This document shows positions 1-7,948 of a stretch of DNA of 59,420 bases, piece by piece; within the stretch, counting starts at the first letter, position 1, and every line of letters starts with the position of its first letter. Source of the DNA: Legionella sp. Lineage in GTDB: Bacteria > Pseudomonadota > Gammaproteobacteria > Legionellales > Legionellaceae. The notes under the pieces were generated by a model. The model had not been told where the DNA came from and ran no database searches. It saw nothing but the letters and a program-made list of their open reading frames with translations. Both the position numbers and the translations under genes were made by a program. The stretch spans positions 1 to 59,420 of the forward strand of contig PKDH01000069.1 in the NCBI GenBank assembly GCA_002863045.1, in the 5' to 3' direction.

Positions 1-854
1 TGGTTATGGGTTTGAGTGCCGGTACCTTGTAACGCAAGGGTTGGCCAACCGCTGGTAGATTGTACTTTAATATTGTCACGAGCAGCTTGTAGATTGTATT
101 TCGCTGCATAAAATTGATAATTTTGTTTAAGCGCGGTATCAATCCATTCATCGACATTGTTGGGTTCGGGTCTAATCAGAGGAATCCGGCTATTGCGAAG
201 CGGGGCGAGCTCGGCATATACATGATTGGTAAGTTTGCGTAAATTTTGATTTTGATTGGTTTGATTGTTTTGCGCCCCAATAACCTCAGCGACAGATTGG
301 TCATACGCTGATTGCGCTTCATACACAGAGGTGATGGCATCTAGCCCTACTTTAAAACGAGCTTGGGCTTGGTCTAGTTGCCGTTTGTTTGCCCGCTTTT
401 TAGCCTGAGCAAAGTTAAGCGTATCTTTGGCTAATAGCACATCAAAGTAAGCACGTGCGGTACGCAAAATAAGCTCTTGTGCGGCCCCATTGAAAGTTGC
501 TTGTGCCGCTTTTACAGTGGCTTTAGCTTGTTTGATAAGCGCCCATGCTTGGTAGTTAAATAATGCTTGAGAAGCACTGATTTGCCAGGTGTTACTGCCA
601 TAAGTCTGATCAACGCCAAAACCCGATGCAGTAACATTTTGCACAATTCGACCAGTTTGTGCGGCAACATTTACCTGAGGGTACAAGGCAGAACGCGCTT
701 GAGGGATGGCTTCAGCCGTGCTCATATAGGTACTAAATGCGGCTTTAAAGGTAGGGTCATGCTCTAATGCCTGACGATAAACATCAAGTAAATCTGCAGC
801 TTGAACCAGGTTGCACCCTAAAATTAAAGTACAGCACAGCGACCATTTTTTCAT
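1..854 (-). CDS. tolC: TolC-family outer membrane efflux protein (3' part missing)
   Basis: Reading leftward from the ATG at 854, the frame stays open to the window edge and gives about 284 residues. It starts with a signal peptide (MKKWSLCCTLILGCNLVQA) and continues with ADLLDVYRQALEHDPTFKAA, the usual mature start of TolC-type proteins. A long helical region rich in Ala, Gln and Leu follows. TolC is the trimeric outer membrane channel that joins RND, MFS/ABC pumps or type I secretion systems to the outside. The C-terminal half lies outside the window. It follows the pcm-like gene by 13 nt on the same strand, so the two are probably co-transcribed, a neighbourhood known in gammaproteobacteria. 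It could serve the RND pump at 16-20 kb, but that is inference. Confidence 0.9.
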   Translation of the reverse strand, partial: MKKWSLCCTLILGCNLVQAADLLDVYRQALEHDPTFKAAFSTYMSTAEAIPQARSALYPQVNVAAQTGRIVQNVTASGFGVDQTYGSNTWQISASQALFNYQAWALIKQAKATVKAAQATFNGAAQELILRTARAYFDVLLAKDTLNFAQAKKRANKRQLDQAQARFKVGLDAITSVYEAQSAYDQSVAEVIGAQNNQTNQNQNLRKLTNHVYAELAPLRNSRIPLIRPEPNNVDEWIDTALKQNYQFYAAKYNLQAARDNIKVQSTSGWPTLALQGTGTQTHN

Positions 855-867
855 AACAAGTATAACC

Positions 868-1521
868 TTAGAACACAAACTGTTTGGTAGGTAGTCGATT
901 AATAAGCGATGGTACACAGGTATCAAAAACCAAACGTTGGGTCCAGTTATTGTTATCATCGACACTATATAAAATCCCTTGCATGACTGGAGCGCGACCC
1001 ACGATGGCAAATAATTTACCAAAAGGTAAAAGTTGTAACTGATGGGTTTCGGTGATAGTGGGTATGGCACCAGTCATAATCACCACATCAAAAGGCGCAC
1101 GTTCTAAATAACCTTCATAACCATCAGCGGTGATAAGCTCTACATTATGACGGTCAAGTGCATCAAGATTTACACGCGCTTGTTGTGTAAATTCTGCGTG
1201 ATAGTCAATGCTAATCACACGCGCGGCTAAATGACTAAGTAGTGCGGTCATAAAACCTGTGCCTGTACCAATTTCAAGCACAGTTTCAGTGCCATTTAAT
1301 TGCAATGCTTGTAAAATACGGCCTTCCTCAAGTGGGGTGAGCATACATTGTTGATAAGCAAGTGGTATGTGCATATCAGAATAAGCAAATTCACGCATTT
1401 CTTTAGGCACAAACTGTTCACGAGAAATTGTGGCGAACAACGTCAAAATACGCTCATCAAGCACATCGCCCGTTCTTAACTGTTGTTTTATCATATTGGT
1501 GCAGGCGTCGTTTTTTATCAT
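868..1521 (-). CDS. pcm: Protein-L-isoaspartate O-methyltransferase family protein (pcm-like)
   Basis: SAM-dependent methyltransferase of the PIMT family, which methylates isoaspartyl residues in damaged proteins. Visible features are the N-terminal NMIKQQLRTGDVLDERIL segment, the EQFVP segment, and the SAM-binding motif VLEIGTGTGFMTALLSHLA followed by an acidic strand end (ISIDY). The C-terminus, INRLPTKQFVF, resembles the PIMT-like proteins encoded beside tolC rather than classical E. coli Pcm, so repair activity itself is less certain than the fold. The frame extends to a TTG at 1539, but the ATG at 1521 has a GGA a suitable distance upstream and is preferred (217 aa). It is upstream of tolC by 13 nt and divergent from kbl. 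Confidence 0.82.
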   Translation of the reverse strand: MIKNDACTNMIKQQLRTGDVLDERILTLFATISREQFVPKEMREFAYSDMHIPLAYQQCMLTPLEEGRILQALQLNGTETVLEIGTGTGFMTALLSHLAARVISIDYHAEFTQQARVNLDALDRHNVELITADGYEGYLERAPFDVVIMTGAIPTITETHQLQLLPFGKLFAIVGRAPVMQGILYSVDDNNNWTQRLVFDTCVPSLINRLPTKQFVF

Positions 1522-1597
1522 TACACAGTTTCCATGCAAAATGTGGTATAGAGTAAAACGTTGGTGTCATTTTGGCAAGAACTTGATTTATTTTAAG

Positions 1598-1630
1598 TCA
1601 CTTGATGTCTAGATAGTGTGAGTCAAGTGA
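1598..1630. promoter_or_regulatory. Inverted repeat upstream of kbl (candidate operator)
   Basis: TCACTTGA at 1598-1605 and TCAAGTGA at 1623-1630 are perfect inverted 8-mers separated by 17 nt. They sit between the divergent pcm and kbl genes. The repeat covers the place where a -35 contact for the kbl promoter (-10 at 1637-1642) would be. This layout fits a dimeric regulator of the kbl-tdh operon, but no regulator is identified. Confidence 0.4.
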
Positions 1631-1633
1631 TTT

Positions 1634-1642
1634 TGCTATAAT
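1634..1642 (+). promoter_or_regulatory. Extended -10 promoter of kbl-tdh
   Basis: TGCTATAAT at 1634-1642 is a perfect extended -10 element (TGnTATAAT). No good -35 is seen 17 nt upstream, as is usual for extended -10 promoters. Transcription would start near 1649, which is downstream of the ATG at 1641. This supports GTG 1671 as the kbl start. Confidence 0.6.
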
Positions 1643-1670
1643 GCTGCACAAAATTACTCTGGAGAGCGAA

Positions 1671-2855
1671 GTGAACAAACAATTTGATGATTATTTGCAG
1701 TCAGAAATCACTCAATTGCGACAAGAAGGACTTTATAAAAATGAGCGGGTGATTCAAAGTCCGCAACAAGAAACTATCTCATTGCAAACGCATGAGGTGA
1801 TTAATTTATGTGCTAATAATTATCTAGGGCTTGCCAATGACTCCGAAGTTGTGGAAGTGGCCAAACAGGGCTTGACGCAATATGGCTACGGCATGGCCTC
1901 GGTACGTTTTATTTGCGGTACCCAAACGCCACATACAAAGCTTGAGCAAAAATTAAGTCAATTTTTAGCCAAAGAAGATACCATCTTATATTCTTCTTGT
2001 TTTGATGCCAACGGCGGTTTATTTGAAACGCTACTCAACGAAGAAGATGCGATTATCAGTGATGCCCTCAATCATGCCAGTATTATCGATGGCATTCGCT
2101 TGTCCAAAGCCAAGCGTTTTCGTTATGCCAATAATGATATGGCGGCTTTAGAAGCGCAACTAATTGCCAGCCACTCAGCCCGCTTTCGTTTAATTGCCAC
2201 CGATGGGGTATTTTCTATGGATGGCACCATCGCGAATTTAACTGCCATTTGCGATTTGGCTGATAAATATGATGCGTTAGTAATGGTGGATGATTCACAT
2301 GCTTTGGGTTTTTTAGGTGCCAATGGTCGTGGAACACCTGAGCATTGTGGTGTCCTAGAGCGCATTGATATTATCACTGGCACATTAGGTAAAGCACTAG
2401 GGGGTGCCTCAGGTGGCTTTACCTCTGCGAATAAAACCATTGTTGAGTGGTTAAGGCAACGCTCAAGGCCTTATCTGTTTTCTAATACATTAGCACCTGT
2501 TATCGCGCATACCTCGCTTAATGTATTAGATAGAATCATTCAAGATGCGAGGCTGCGTAAAAATTTAGCGGATAACACACACTATTTCAGAGCAGGCCTA
2601 ACCAAACTTGGTTTTGATTTATTACCAGGTGAGCACCCAATCATTCCAGTGATGTTATATGATGCACGATTGGCCACGCAAATGGCCGATGCATTGCTTA
2701 AAGAAGGTATTTATGTCATTGGTTTTTCCTATCCAGTTGTGCCTAAAAATCAAGCACGTATTCGCACCCAAATGTCAGCAGCTTTGACCAAAGCGCAGCT
2801 TGACCAAGCCTTAGAAGCCTTCGCAAAAGTTGGTAAAGCATTAAACGTTATTTAG
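1671..2855 (+). CDS. kbl: 2-amino-3-ketobutyrate CoA ligase (glycine C-acetyltransferase)
   Basis: PLP enzyme that converts 2-amino-3-ketobutyrate and CoA to glycine and acetyl-CoA, the second step of threonine breakdown after Tdh. It matches E. coli Kbl throughout: [63 protein letters not shown], and the PLP-lysine motif [14 protein letters not shown] start at GTG 1671 (394 aa), which has GGAGAG at 1661-1666. The ATG at 1641 lies inside the -10 element, so it would not be on the transcript. It forms an operon with tdh 25 nt downstream, the standard kbl-tdh pair. Confidence 0.96.
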   Translation: MNKQFDDYLQSEITQLRQEGLYKNERVIQSPQQETISLQTHEVINLCANNYLGLANDSEVVEVAKQGLTQYGYGMASVRFICGTQTPHTKLEQKLSQFLAKEDTILYSSCFDANGGLFETLLNEEDAIISDALNHASIIDGIRLSKAKRFRYANNDMAALEAQLIASHSARFRLIATDGVFSMDGTIANLTAICDLADKYDALVMVDDSHALGFLGANGRGTPEHCGVLERIDIITGTLGKALGGASGGFTSANKTIVEWLRQRSRPYLFSNTLAPVIAHTSLNVLDRIIQDARLRKNLADNTHYFRAGLTKLGFDLLPGEHPIIPVMLYDARLATQMADALLKEGIYVIGFSYPVVPKNQARIRTQMSAALTKAQLDQALEAFAKVGKALNVI

Positions 2856-2880
2856 CATCTTTTAAATTATCGAGGATAGT

Positions 2881-3906
2881 ATGAAAGCACTAGTAAAAAC
2901 CAAAGCCCAACCGGGTATTTGGTTAGAAGAAGTAGAAGTGCCAACTTATGGCGTCAATGATGTGTTGGTTAAAATTCATCAAACGGCGATTTGTGGTACG
3001 GATATTCATATTTATAATTGGGATGAGTGGGCGCAAGCCACCATTCCTGTACCCATGACCATAGGCCATGAATTTTATGGCGAAATTGTCGAGCTTGGTT
3101 CAGAAGTTAAGGGTTTTAAAAAGCATCAGCGCGTCTCAGGTGAAGGCCATTTAACCTGTGGCCATTGCCGCAATTGTCGTGCAGGTCGGCGCCATTTGTG
3201 TCGTAACACTCAAGGTGTTGGGGTCAATCGACCCGGATGTTTTGGTGAATTTTTAGCCATACCTGCCAGCAATATTTTGGCTTTACCGGATAATATTACA
3301 GGGCAGCAAGCTGCAGTCCTAGACCCGTTAGGTAATGCCTGCCATTGTGCGTTAGCGTTTGATATGGTCGGTGAAGATGTTCTAATCACTGGGGCCGGCC
3401 CAATTGGGATAATGGCTGTAGCCATCGCACGTCACATCGGAGCACGTTTTGTGGTGATTACCGATGTGAATGATTATCGCCTGGATTTAGCGCGTAAAAT
3501 GGGTGCCACGCATGCGGTTAATATTCAACATCAATCTGTCGAGGTAGTGATGCGTGATTTGGGCATGACCGAAGGTTTTGATGTTGGCCTTGAAATGTCA
3601 GGACACCCAGAAGCATTCAATAACATGCTTACATGGATGAATCATGGTGGGCATGTAGCGATTCTAGGTATTCCTCCTAAAAAAACCCTTATTGATTGGA
3701 ATCAAGTCATTTTTAAAGGGCTTACGCTTAAGGGTATTTATGGTCGAGAGATGTTTGAGACCTGGTATAAAATGATAGCTATGTTGCAAAGTGGTTTATC
3801 TATTGAGCCTGTACTGACTCATGAATTTTCTATTACAGATTTTGAGCACGCTTTTCAAGTTATGGCCTCAGGCCAGTCTGGTAAAGTCATTTTAAATTGG
3901 TCTTAA
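2881..3906 (+). CDS. tdh: L-threonine 3-dehydrogenase
   Basis: Zinc- and NAD-dependent medium-chain dehydrogenase that oxidises L-threonine to 2-amino-3-ketobutyrate, the substrate of Kbl. The 341-residue length equals the E. coli enzyme. The catalytic zinc site is visible as Cys38 (AICGTD) and His63-Glu64 (GHE). The structural zinc site uses Cys93, Cys96, Cys99 and Cys107. The Rossmann motif [13 protein letters not shown] and the C-terminal [11 protein letters not shown] are typical. A GAGG-like ribosome site lies just before the ATG. It follows kbl and precedes ettA by 34 nt. Confidence 0.97.
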   Translation: MKALVKTKAQPGIWLEEVEVPTYGVNDVLVKIHQTAICGTDIHIYNWDEWAQATIPVPMTIGHEFYGEIVELGSEVKGFKKHQRVSGEGHLTCGHCRNCRAGRRHLCRNTQGVGVNRPGCFGEFLAIPASNILALPDNITGQQAAVLDPLGNACHCALAFDMVGEDVLITGAGPIGIMAVAIARHIGARFVVITDVNDYRLDLARKMGATHAVNIQHQSVEVVMRDLGMTEGFDVGLEMSGHPEAFNNMLTWMNHGGHVAILGIPPKKTLIDWNQVIFKGLTLKGIYGREMFETWYKMIAMLQSGLSIEPVLTHEFSITDFEHAFQVMASGQSGKVILNWS

Positions 3907-3940
3907 AAAACCACTAAATTCACTAAATTAAGAGGTATCG

Positions 3941-5617
3941 ATGTCAGGGCAATATATATTTACGATGAATCGTGTGAGCAAAGCTGTTGAGAATCAACGC
4001 GTGTTATTGGACAACATTTCATTAAGTTTTTTGCCCGGTGCAAAAATTGGGGTATTAGGCTTAAATGGCTCAGGTAAATCAACGCTACTTAAAATCATGG
4101 CCGGGGTAGATACCCAATTTACCGGCGAGGCACGCGCTAAAGCGGGTATTAAAATTGGCTATTTAGCGCAAGAGCCACAATTAAAAACCAATAGTAGTGT
4201 GCGTGAGGTGGTTGAAGAGGGTATTGCTGACATCAAAGCACAACTTGCGCAATTTGATGAGATTAGCATGCGCTTTTGTGAGCCTATGAGTGATGACGAG
4301 ATGAATAAGCTTCTAGAGCAGCAAGGTGAATTGCAAAATGCTATTGAAGCCAATGGTGGCTGGGATATCGAGCGCAAGCTTAATATTGCGGCCGATGCTT
4401 TAAGATTACCTGATTGGGATAGTTCAGTGGATTCACTTTCAGGGGGTGAGCGTCGTCGTGTTGCCCTTTGTCGTTTGTTATTATCCAATCCTGATATGTT
4501 GTTGTTAGATGAGCCAACCAACCATTTAGATGCTGAAAGTGTGGCCTGGCTTGAACGTTTTTTAGAAGAATTTCCAGGCACTGTGGTGGCCATCACCCAT
4601 GATAGATATTTTCTCGATAATGCGGCTGAATGGATTTTAGAATTAGATAGAGGCAAGGGCATTCCTTATAAAGGTAATTACACTGCTTGGCTTACACAAA
4701 AAGAAGCACGTTTAGCTCAAGAAGACCGACAACAGCAAGCACATGAGCGAGCGATTAAAGCTGAACTTGAATGGGTAAAAACAGCCCCCAAAGGCCGACA
4801 TGCTAAAAACAAGGCACGACTAGCGCGTTTTGAAGAAATGAATTCCAAAGAATTTCAAAAACGTAACGAAACCAACGAGCTTTATATCCCACCTGGCGAA
4901 CGTTTGGGCGATATCGTGATTGAAGCGCATGGCTTAACCAAAAGTTTTGGTGAGCGCTTATTAATCGACGATTTAAACTTTAGCCTACCAAAAGGCGGTA
5001 TTTTAGGCATCATTGGCCCGAATGGCGCGGGAAAATCAACGTTTTTAAAAATGATAACCGGTGATATTACCCCTGATAAAGGTGAAATTAATGTCGGTGA
5101 AACGGTGAAGTTAGCTTATGTTGACCAATTTCGTGACCATCTTGATAACACCAAAACTGTGTGGCAAGAAATTTCTGATAATCATGACTTGATGCAAGTC
5201 GGTTCATTTCAAATGCCCTCACGCGCTTATGTGAGTCGCTTTAATTTTAAGGGAGCTGACCAGCAAAAACGTTTAAATGAATTATCAGGGGGTGAGCGCA
5301 ATCGTGTCCATTTGGCCAAGCTGCTTAAAAGCGGTGGCAATGTTTTATTATTAGATGAGCCAAGTAACGATTTAGATGTTGAAACATTACGCTCACTTGA
5401 ACAAGCGATTACAAGCTTTCCAGGTTGTGCCATTGTTATTTCCCATGATCGCTGGTTTCTAGACCGTATATGTACGCATATCATGGCGTTTGAAGGCGAC
5501 TCAAGCGTGATTTTTTTCGAAGGTAATTACAGTGATTATGAAGCGGATAGAAAAAAACGTTTGGGAGAGGACGCCGCGCATCCGCATCGTATTAAATATC
5601 GACGGCTTGAAGTATAA
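3941..5617 (+). CDS. ettA: Energy-dependent translational throttle protein EttA (ABC-F)
   Basis: Soluble ABC-F ATPase with no membrane part, which binds the ribosomal E site and gates the first peptide bonds according to the ATP/ADP ratio. Two ABC domains are visible. Each has a Walker A (first at residues 40-48, GLNGSGKST; second GPNGAGKST), an LSGGE signature and a Walker B (LLLDEPTNHLD; LLLDEPSNDLD). Between them is the charged ABC-F linker with WVKTAPKGRHAKNKARLARF. The length, 558 residues, is close to the 555 of E. coli EttA, and the C-terminus HRIKYRRLEV is EttA-like. AGAGG stands 7-8 nt before the ATG. Confidence 0.96.
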   Translation: MSGQYIFTMNRVSKAVENQRVLLDNISLSFLPGAKIGVLGLNGSGKSTLLKIMAGVDTQFTGEARAKAGIKIGYLAQEPQLKTNSSVREVVEEGIADIKAQLAQFDEISMRFCEPMSDDEMNKLLEQQGELQNAIEANGGWDIERKLNIAADALRLPDWDSSVDSLSGGERRRVALCRLLLSNPDMLLLDEPTNHLDAESVAWLERFLEEFPGTVVAITHDRYFLDNAAEWILELDRGKGIPYKGNYTAWLTQKEARLAQEDRQQQAHERAIKAELEWVKTAPKGRHAKNKARLARFEEMNSKEFQKRNETNELYIPPGERLGDIVIEAHGLTKSFGERLLIDDLNFSLPKGGILGIIGPNGAGKSTFLKMITGDITPDKGEINVGETVKLAYVDQFRDHLDNTKTVWQEISDNHDLMQVGSFQMPSRAYVSRFNFKGADQQKRLNELSGGERNRVHLAKLLKSGGNVLLLDEPSNDLDVETLRSLEQAITSFPGCAIVISHDRWFLDRICTHIMAFEGDSSVIFFEGNYSDYEADRKKRLGEDAAHPHRIKYRRLEV

Positions 5618-5638
5618 ATCTGTCGGGTGGAGAGTTGT

Positions 5639-6211
5639 ATGAACAAGTGGTTAAGCTTAAGTTTAATATATTTAAGCTTATTAGCAGGCTGTATGAATGC
5701 TGATGAGTCGACCGTGGTCATAGATGATCAAGGGTATGCTCATCACACCATTCATTATCTTAAAGATAAACGAGGACAAAATTACTTCCCCAAAACCATT
5801 CCGGCTACGGGTAAAAAACAATTTGTATTCGCGCCTGTTGCTTATGCGTGGGCCGCGTACGATGAAACAGGCATGCGCGTGATGACTGGTGGTGCTTCAG
5901 GTGGGCAGGGTTTTTGTGAAGATGTTGGGCAACCTTGTCGCACAGTGGTCGGAACGTTTCGCGTTTATAAAAAAAGAGGCGCTGAATGCCGTTCAGGTGA
6001 GTTCCCGGTTGAAACAACAGGGGGGGGAAAAATGCCTTATTGTATGTATTTTTACCAAGGCTATACCATTCACGCCGCCTTTGAGGTGCCTTATGCCAAC
6101 ACCAGCCATGGATGTGTGCGAGTATGGCCAAGTGCCGCTAAATGGTTGAATGAAGAATTTATCACCCGCGGCACTCAGGTGGTGATCTTACCTTATCCAA
6201 AAAACGCATGA
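5639..6211 (+). CDS. L,D-transpeptidase (YkuD-type) lipoprotein
   Basis: Predicted lipoprotein: the first residues are MNKWLSLSLIYLSLLAGC, with a LAGC lipobox that would put the mature Cys at residue 18. The C-terminal half carries the L,D-transpeptidase signature: a histidine (YTIHAAF) about 15 residues before the catalytic SHGCVRVWP motif. Such enzymes form 3-3 peptidoglycan cross-links or attach lipoproteins to peptidoglycan. At 190 residues it is small, and no LysM or SPOR domain is present. The ATG at 5639 is chosen over GTG 5627 because GGTGGAGAG (5626-5634) then acts as the ribosome site and the lipobox distance is right. It is 21 nt after ettA and may share its transcript. Confidence 0.82.
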   Translation: MNKWLSLSLIYLSLLAGCMNADESTVVIDDQGYAHHTIHYLKDKRGQNYFPKTIPATGKKQFVFAPVAYAWAAYDETGMRVMTGGASGGQGFCEDVGQPCRTVVGTFRVYKKRGAECRSGEFPVETTGGGKMPYCMYFYQGYTIHAAFEVPYANTSHGCVRVWPSAAKWLNEEFITRGTQVVILPYPKNA

Positions 6212-6232
6212 GACTTTATAGGCAAATAACAT

Positions 6233-6261
6233 CGGCAGGTTTTAAACTTTATAACCTGCCG
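6233..6261. terminator. Hairpin between convergent genes
   Basis: CGGCAGGTT at 6233-6241 pairs with AACCTGCCG at 6253-6261, giving a 9-bp GC-rich stem. It lies just past the L,D-transpeptidase stop and includes the last codons of the leftward gene ending at 6242. No strong T-run follows on either strand, so termination is plausible but not certain. Confidence 0.4.
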
Positions 6262-7276
6262 CACGGCATTCAGCTTCTTGCAAGCGTTTAGCAAAATCCT
6301 CATCACTTTCATTGTCTAAATGTTCGGCGCTATCAATAAATCTGATATCAATTTTAGGGGCATGTGCCACGCTTTTAAAAAATCCCGGGCGGGTAATTTG
6401 TGCGATATATTCATCCATAACATCCGTTTGATGAATTTTTGGTGGCGATTGAATGGCATGGCGTTTGGAAAAAATAAATTTATTGCGCAAGCTTTTAGAG
6501 GATGGGATGTGCGTTACCCAATGGATATTGTTTTGATTGCCTAGGGTAATGGTGGGTCTGTTAGGTAAAGTCTCGCCATTTTGTTTTCCTTTGACCATTA
6601 AATTAACCTGAAAGCATTCAGCCAAACAGCGCAAATCACTATGGGTTGCCCAGGCATGGTCTTCTAATGATTTTAATCCGTCTTTTAATAATTTACCTTG
6701 ATTATCAATTACCTCCTTATAAAGCCATTCTTTTAATAAGCGGGTGGTCAGTTTATTTTTTTCATCAAGTGTGGCGCAATCTTGAGATTGGTGTTCAATA
6801 TGTTGAGCTAAGTGTTTGAGTGCATTGATAATTGCTGGAGAATTAGCTAGTAGATTATATTTGGTAGAAATACGCTTTTTAGCTAAAAGTGTATTTAACA
6901 GCTTGTGCAACTGCATGCCTAGAGCCGTGCCTTCTACCAACGACAAATCTTCATTAAATTGACCTAATTCATGATGTACTTTTTCGGTTAATTCTCCGAG
7001 ATATTCTTTAGCTAGTGTATGACGTAGCGTTTGTTGCAAAGCTGTTAATTCTTGCTTTTTATAGTGTGCAGGGGCACGTTTGAGTTGATTTAAATCAATT
7101 TTCAGCATGATTTGAAGCATGTCTTCGGTTAGCAAGCCAGCATCTAACCAATTTTCTAACATAATATCTGAAGAAGATATGCGATATTTACTTTGAGCAA
7201 TGTTTATCAAACCAATGGCAAAAGCGTAATAGCCGCAATGACCACCCCCAGCATTATCAATGATCGTTGATGACAT
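6242..7276 (-). CDS. OTU-like cysteine protease, candidate secreted effector
   Basis: A 344-residue protein without signal peptide or membrane segment. Residues 7-23 (DNAGGGHCGYYAFAIGL) match the OTU nucleophile pattern, with Asp7 and Cys14 as candidate oxyanion/catalytic residues. A distant C-terminal block, WATHSDLRCLAECFQVNLMV (about 209-228), resembles the OTU helix-strand before the active-site histidine, and His252 in NNIHWVTHIP is the likely catalytic His. The middle (60-200) is helical and would be an insertion. OTU proteases cleave ubiquitin chains, and intracellular Legionellales secrete such enzymes. Ubiquitin cleavage and secretion are inference. AAGGTGG 7 nt before the ATG supports the start. 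It is convergent with the L,D-transpeptidase gene. Confidence 0.6.
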   Translation of the reverse strand: MSSTIIDNAGGGHCGYYAFAIGLINIAQSKYRISSSDIMLENWLDAGLLTEDMLQIMLKIDLNQLKRAPAHYKKQELTALQQTLRHTLAKEYLGELTEKVHHELGQFNEDLSLVEGTALGMQLHKLLNTLLAKKRISTKYNLLANSPAIINALKHLAQHIEHQSQDCATLDEKNKLTTRLLKEWLYKEVIDNQGKLLKDGLKSLEDHAWATHSDLRCLAECFQVNLMVKGKQNGETLPNRPTITLGNQNNIHWVTHIPSSKSLRNKFIFSKRHAIQSPPKIHQTDVMDEYIAQITRPGFFKSVAHAPKIDIRFIDSAEHLDNESDEDFAKRLQEAECRAAGYKV

Positions 7277-7470
7277 ATGATAACCACCTTGATTTTTTAA
7301 TAAAAAAAGTGAATATTATTATATCGATTTTTTGTAAAAAAGTAACGCTCCAGCACGTTATTTCGAAGCGCAGAGGTGTGAAATAGGAAAACAGGATGAC
7401 ACGTAGGTTTTAAGATAACGTAGCGAGTGCCAGGACATTTTAAAAATGAAGCGTGAATAATGTAAATTTC

Positions 7471-7665
7471 TCAGCGAAAACGTTTGTGGTAGCTACTAAT
7501 TTTTTTATCGGTATTATATTGGGATAAAGCGTATACAGCCCAGATTGTAGCAGGTAACCAACCGATAATGGTAATTTGCAATATTAAACACACAAACCCA
7601 GCAACAGGGCGTTTAATGGTGAAAAAAACAGAAAATGGTAAAAAAATGGCCAATAACAAACGCAT
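7471..7665 (-). CDS. Small Pmp3/YqaE-type membrane protein
   Basis: A 64-residue protein with two hydrophobic helices: LLLAIFLPFSVFF, then AGFVCLILQITIIGWLPATI. The pattern of the Pmp3/YqaE (UPF0057) family is present: a first helix with a proline, a short loop with lysine-arginine, and a second helix with GWLPATIWAVYAL (family form GWIPGIIHAxY). A short basic tail follows. These proteins are membrane-embedded and often linked to osmotic or salt stress, but the molecular role is unknown. It lies alone between the OTU-like gene and the tRNA. Confidence 0.7.
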   Translation of the reverse strand: MRLLLAIFLPFSVFFTIKRPVAGFVCLILQITIIGWLPATIWAVYALSQYNTDKKISSYHKRFR

Positions 7666-7718
7666 ATTGTTCCTTAATTTTGTGTGTTATAGATTGACAC
7701 CGAGTTGAACGTTTCAAT

Positions 7719-7797
<79 letters not shown>

Positions 7798-7948
7798 AAG
7801 TAACGCATAATATCCTTTTCTATTAAAAACCACAAGTATAAAAACGATTATCTTTAATAAATCATGAGATGTCTTTATTAATAAAAAATAATCAAAAAGT
7901 TATTTTTTTGTGCTATTTTTAAATTAAAATATTCTAATTAATCAAAGT

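Noticed and set aside
4159..4662. 167-codon minus-strand frame inside ettA
   Set aside because: Shadow of ettA; low-complexity Ser-rich product, no ribosome site, no family.
7277..7470. Possible small RNA or repeat between the OTU-like gene and the Pmp3-like gene
   Set aside because: No clear stem with T-run, no promoter pair and no second copy in the window.
7861..7948. Possible PmrA-type site (tandem TTAA-rich motifs) before the kinase-like gene
   Set aside because: The region is so AT-rich that partial matches are expected by chance; no convincing spaced direct repeat.
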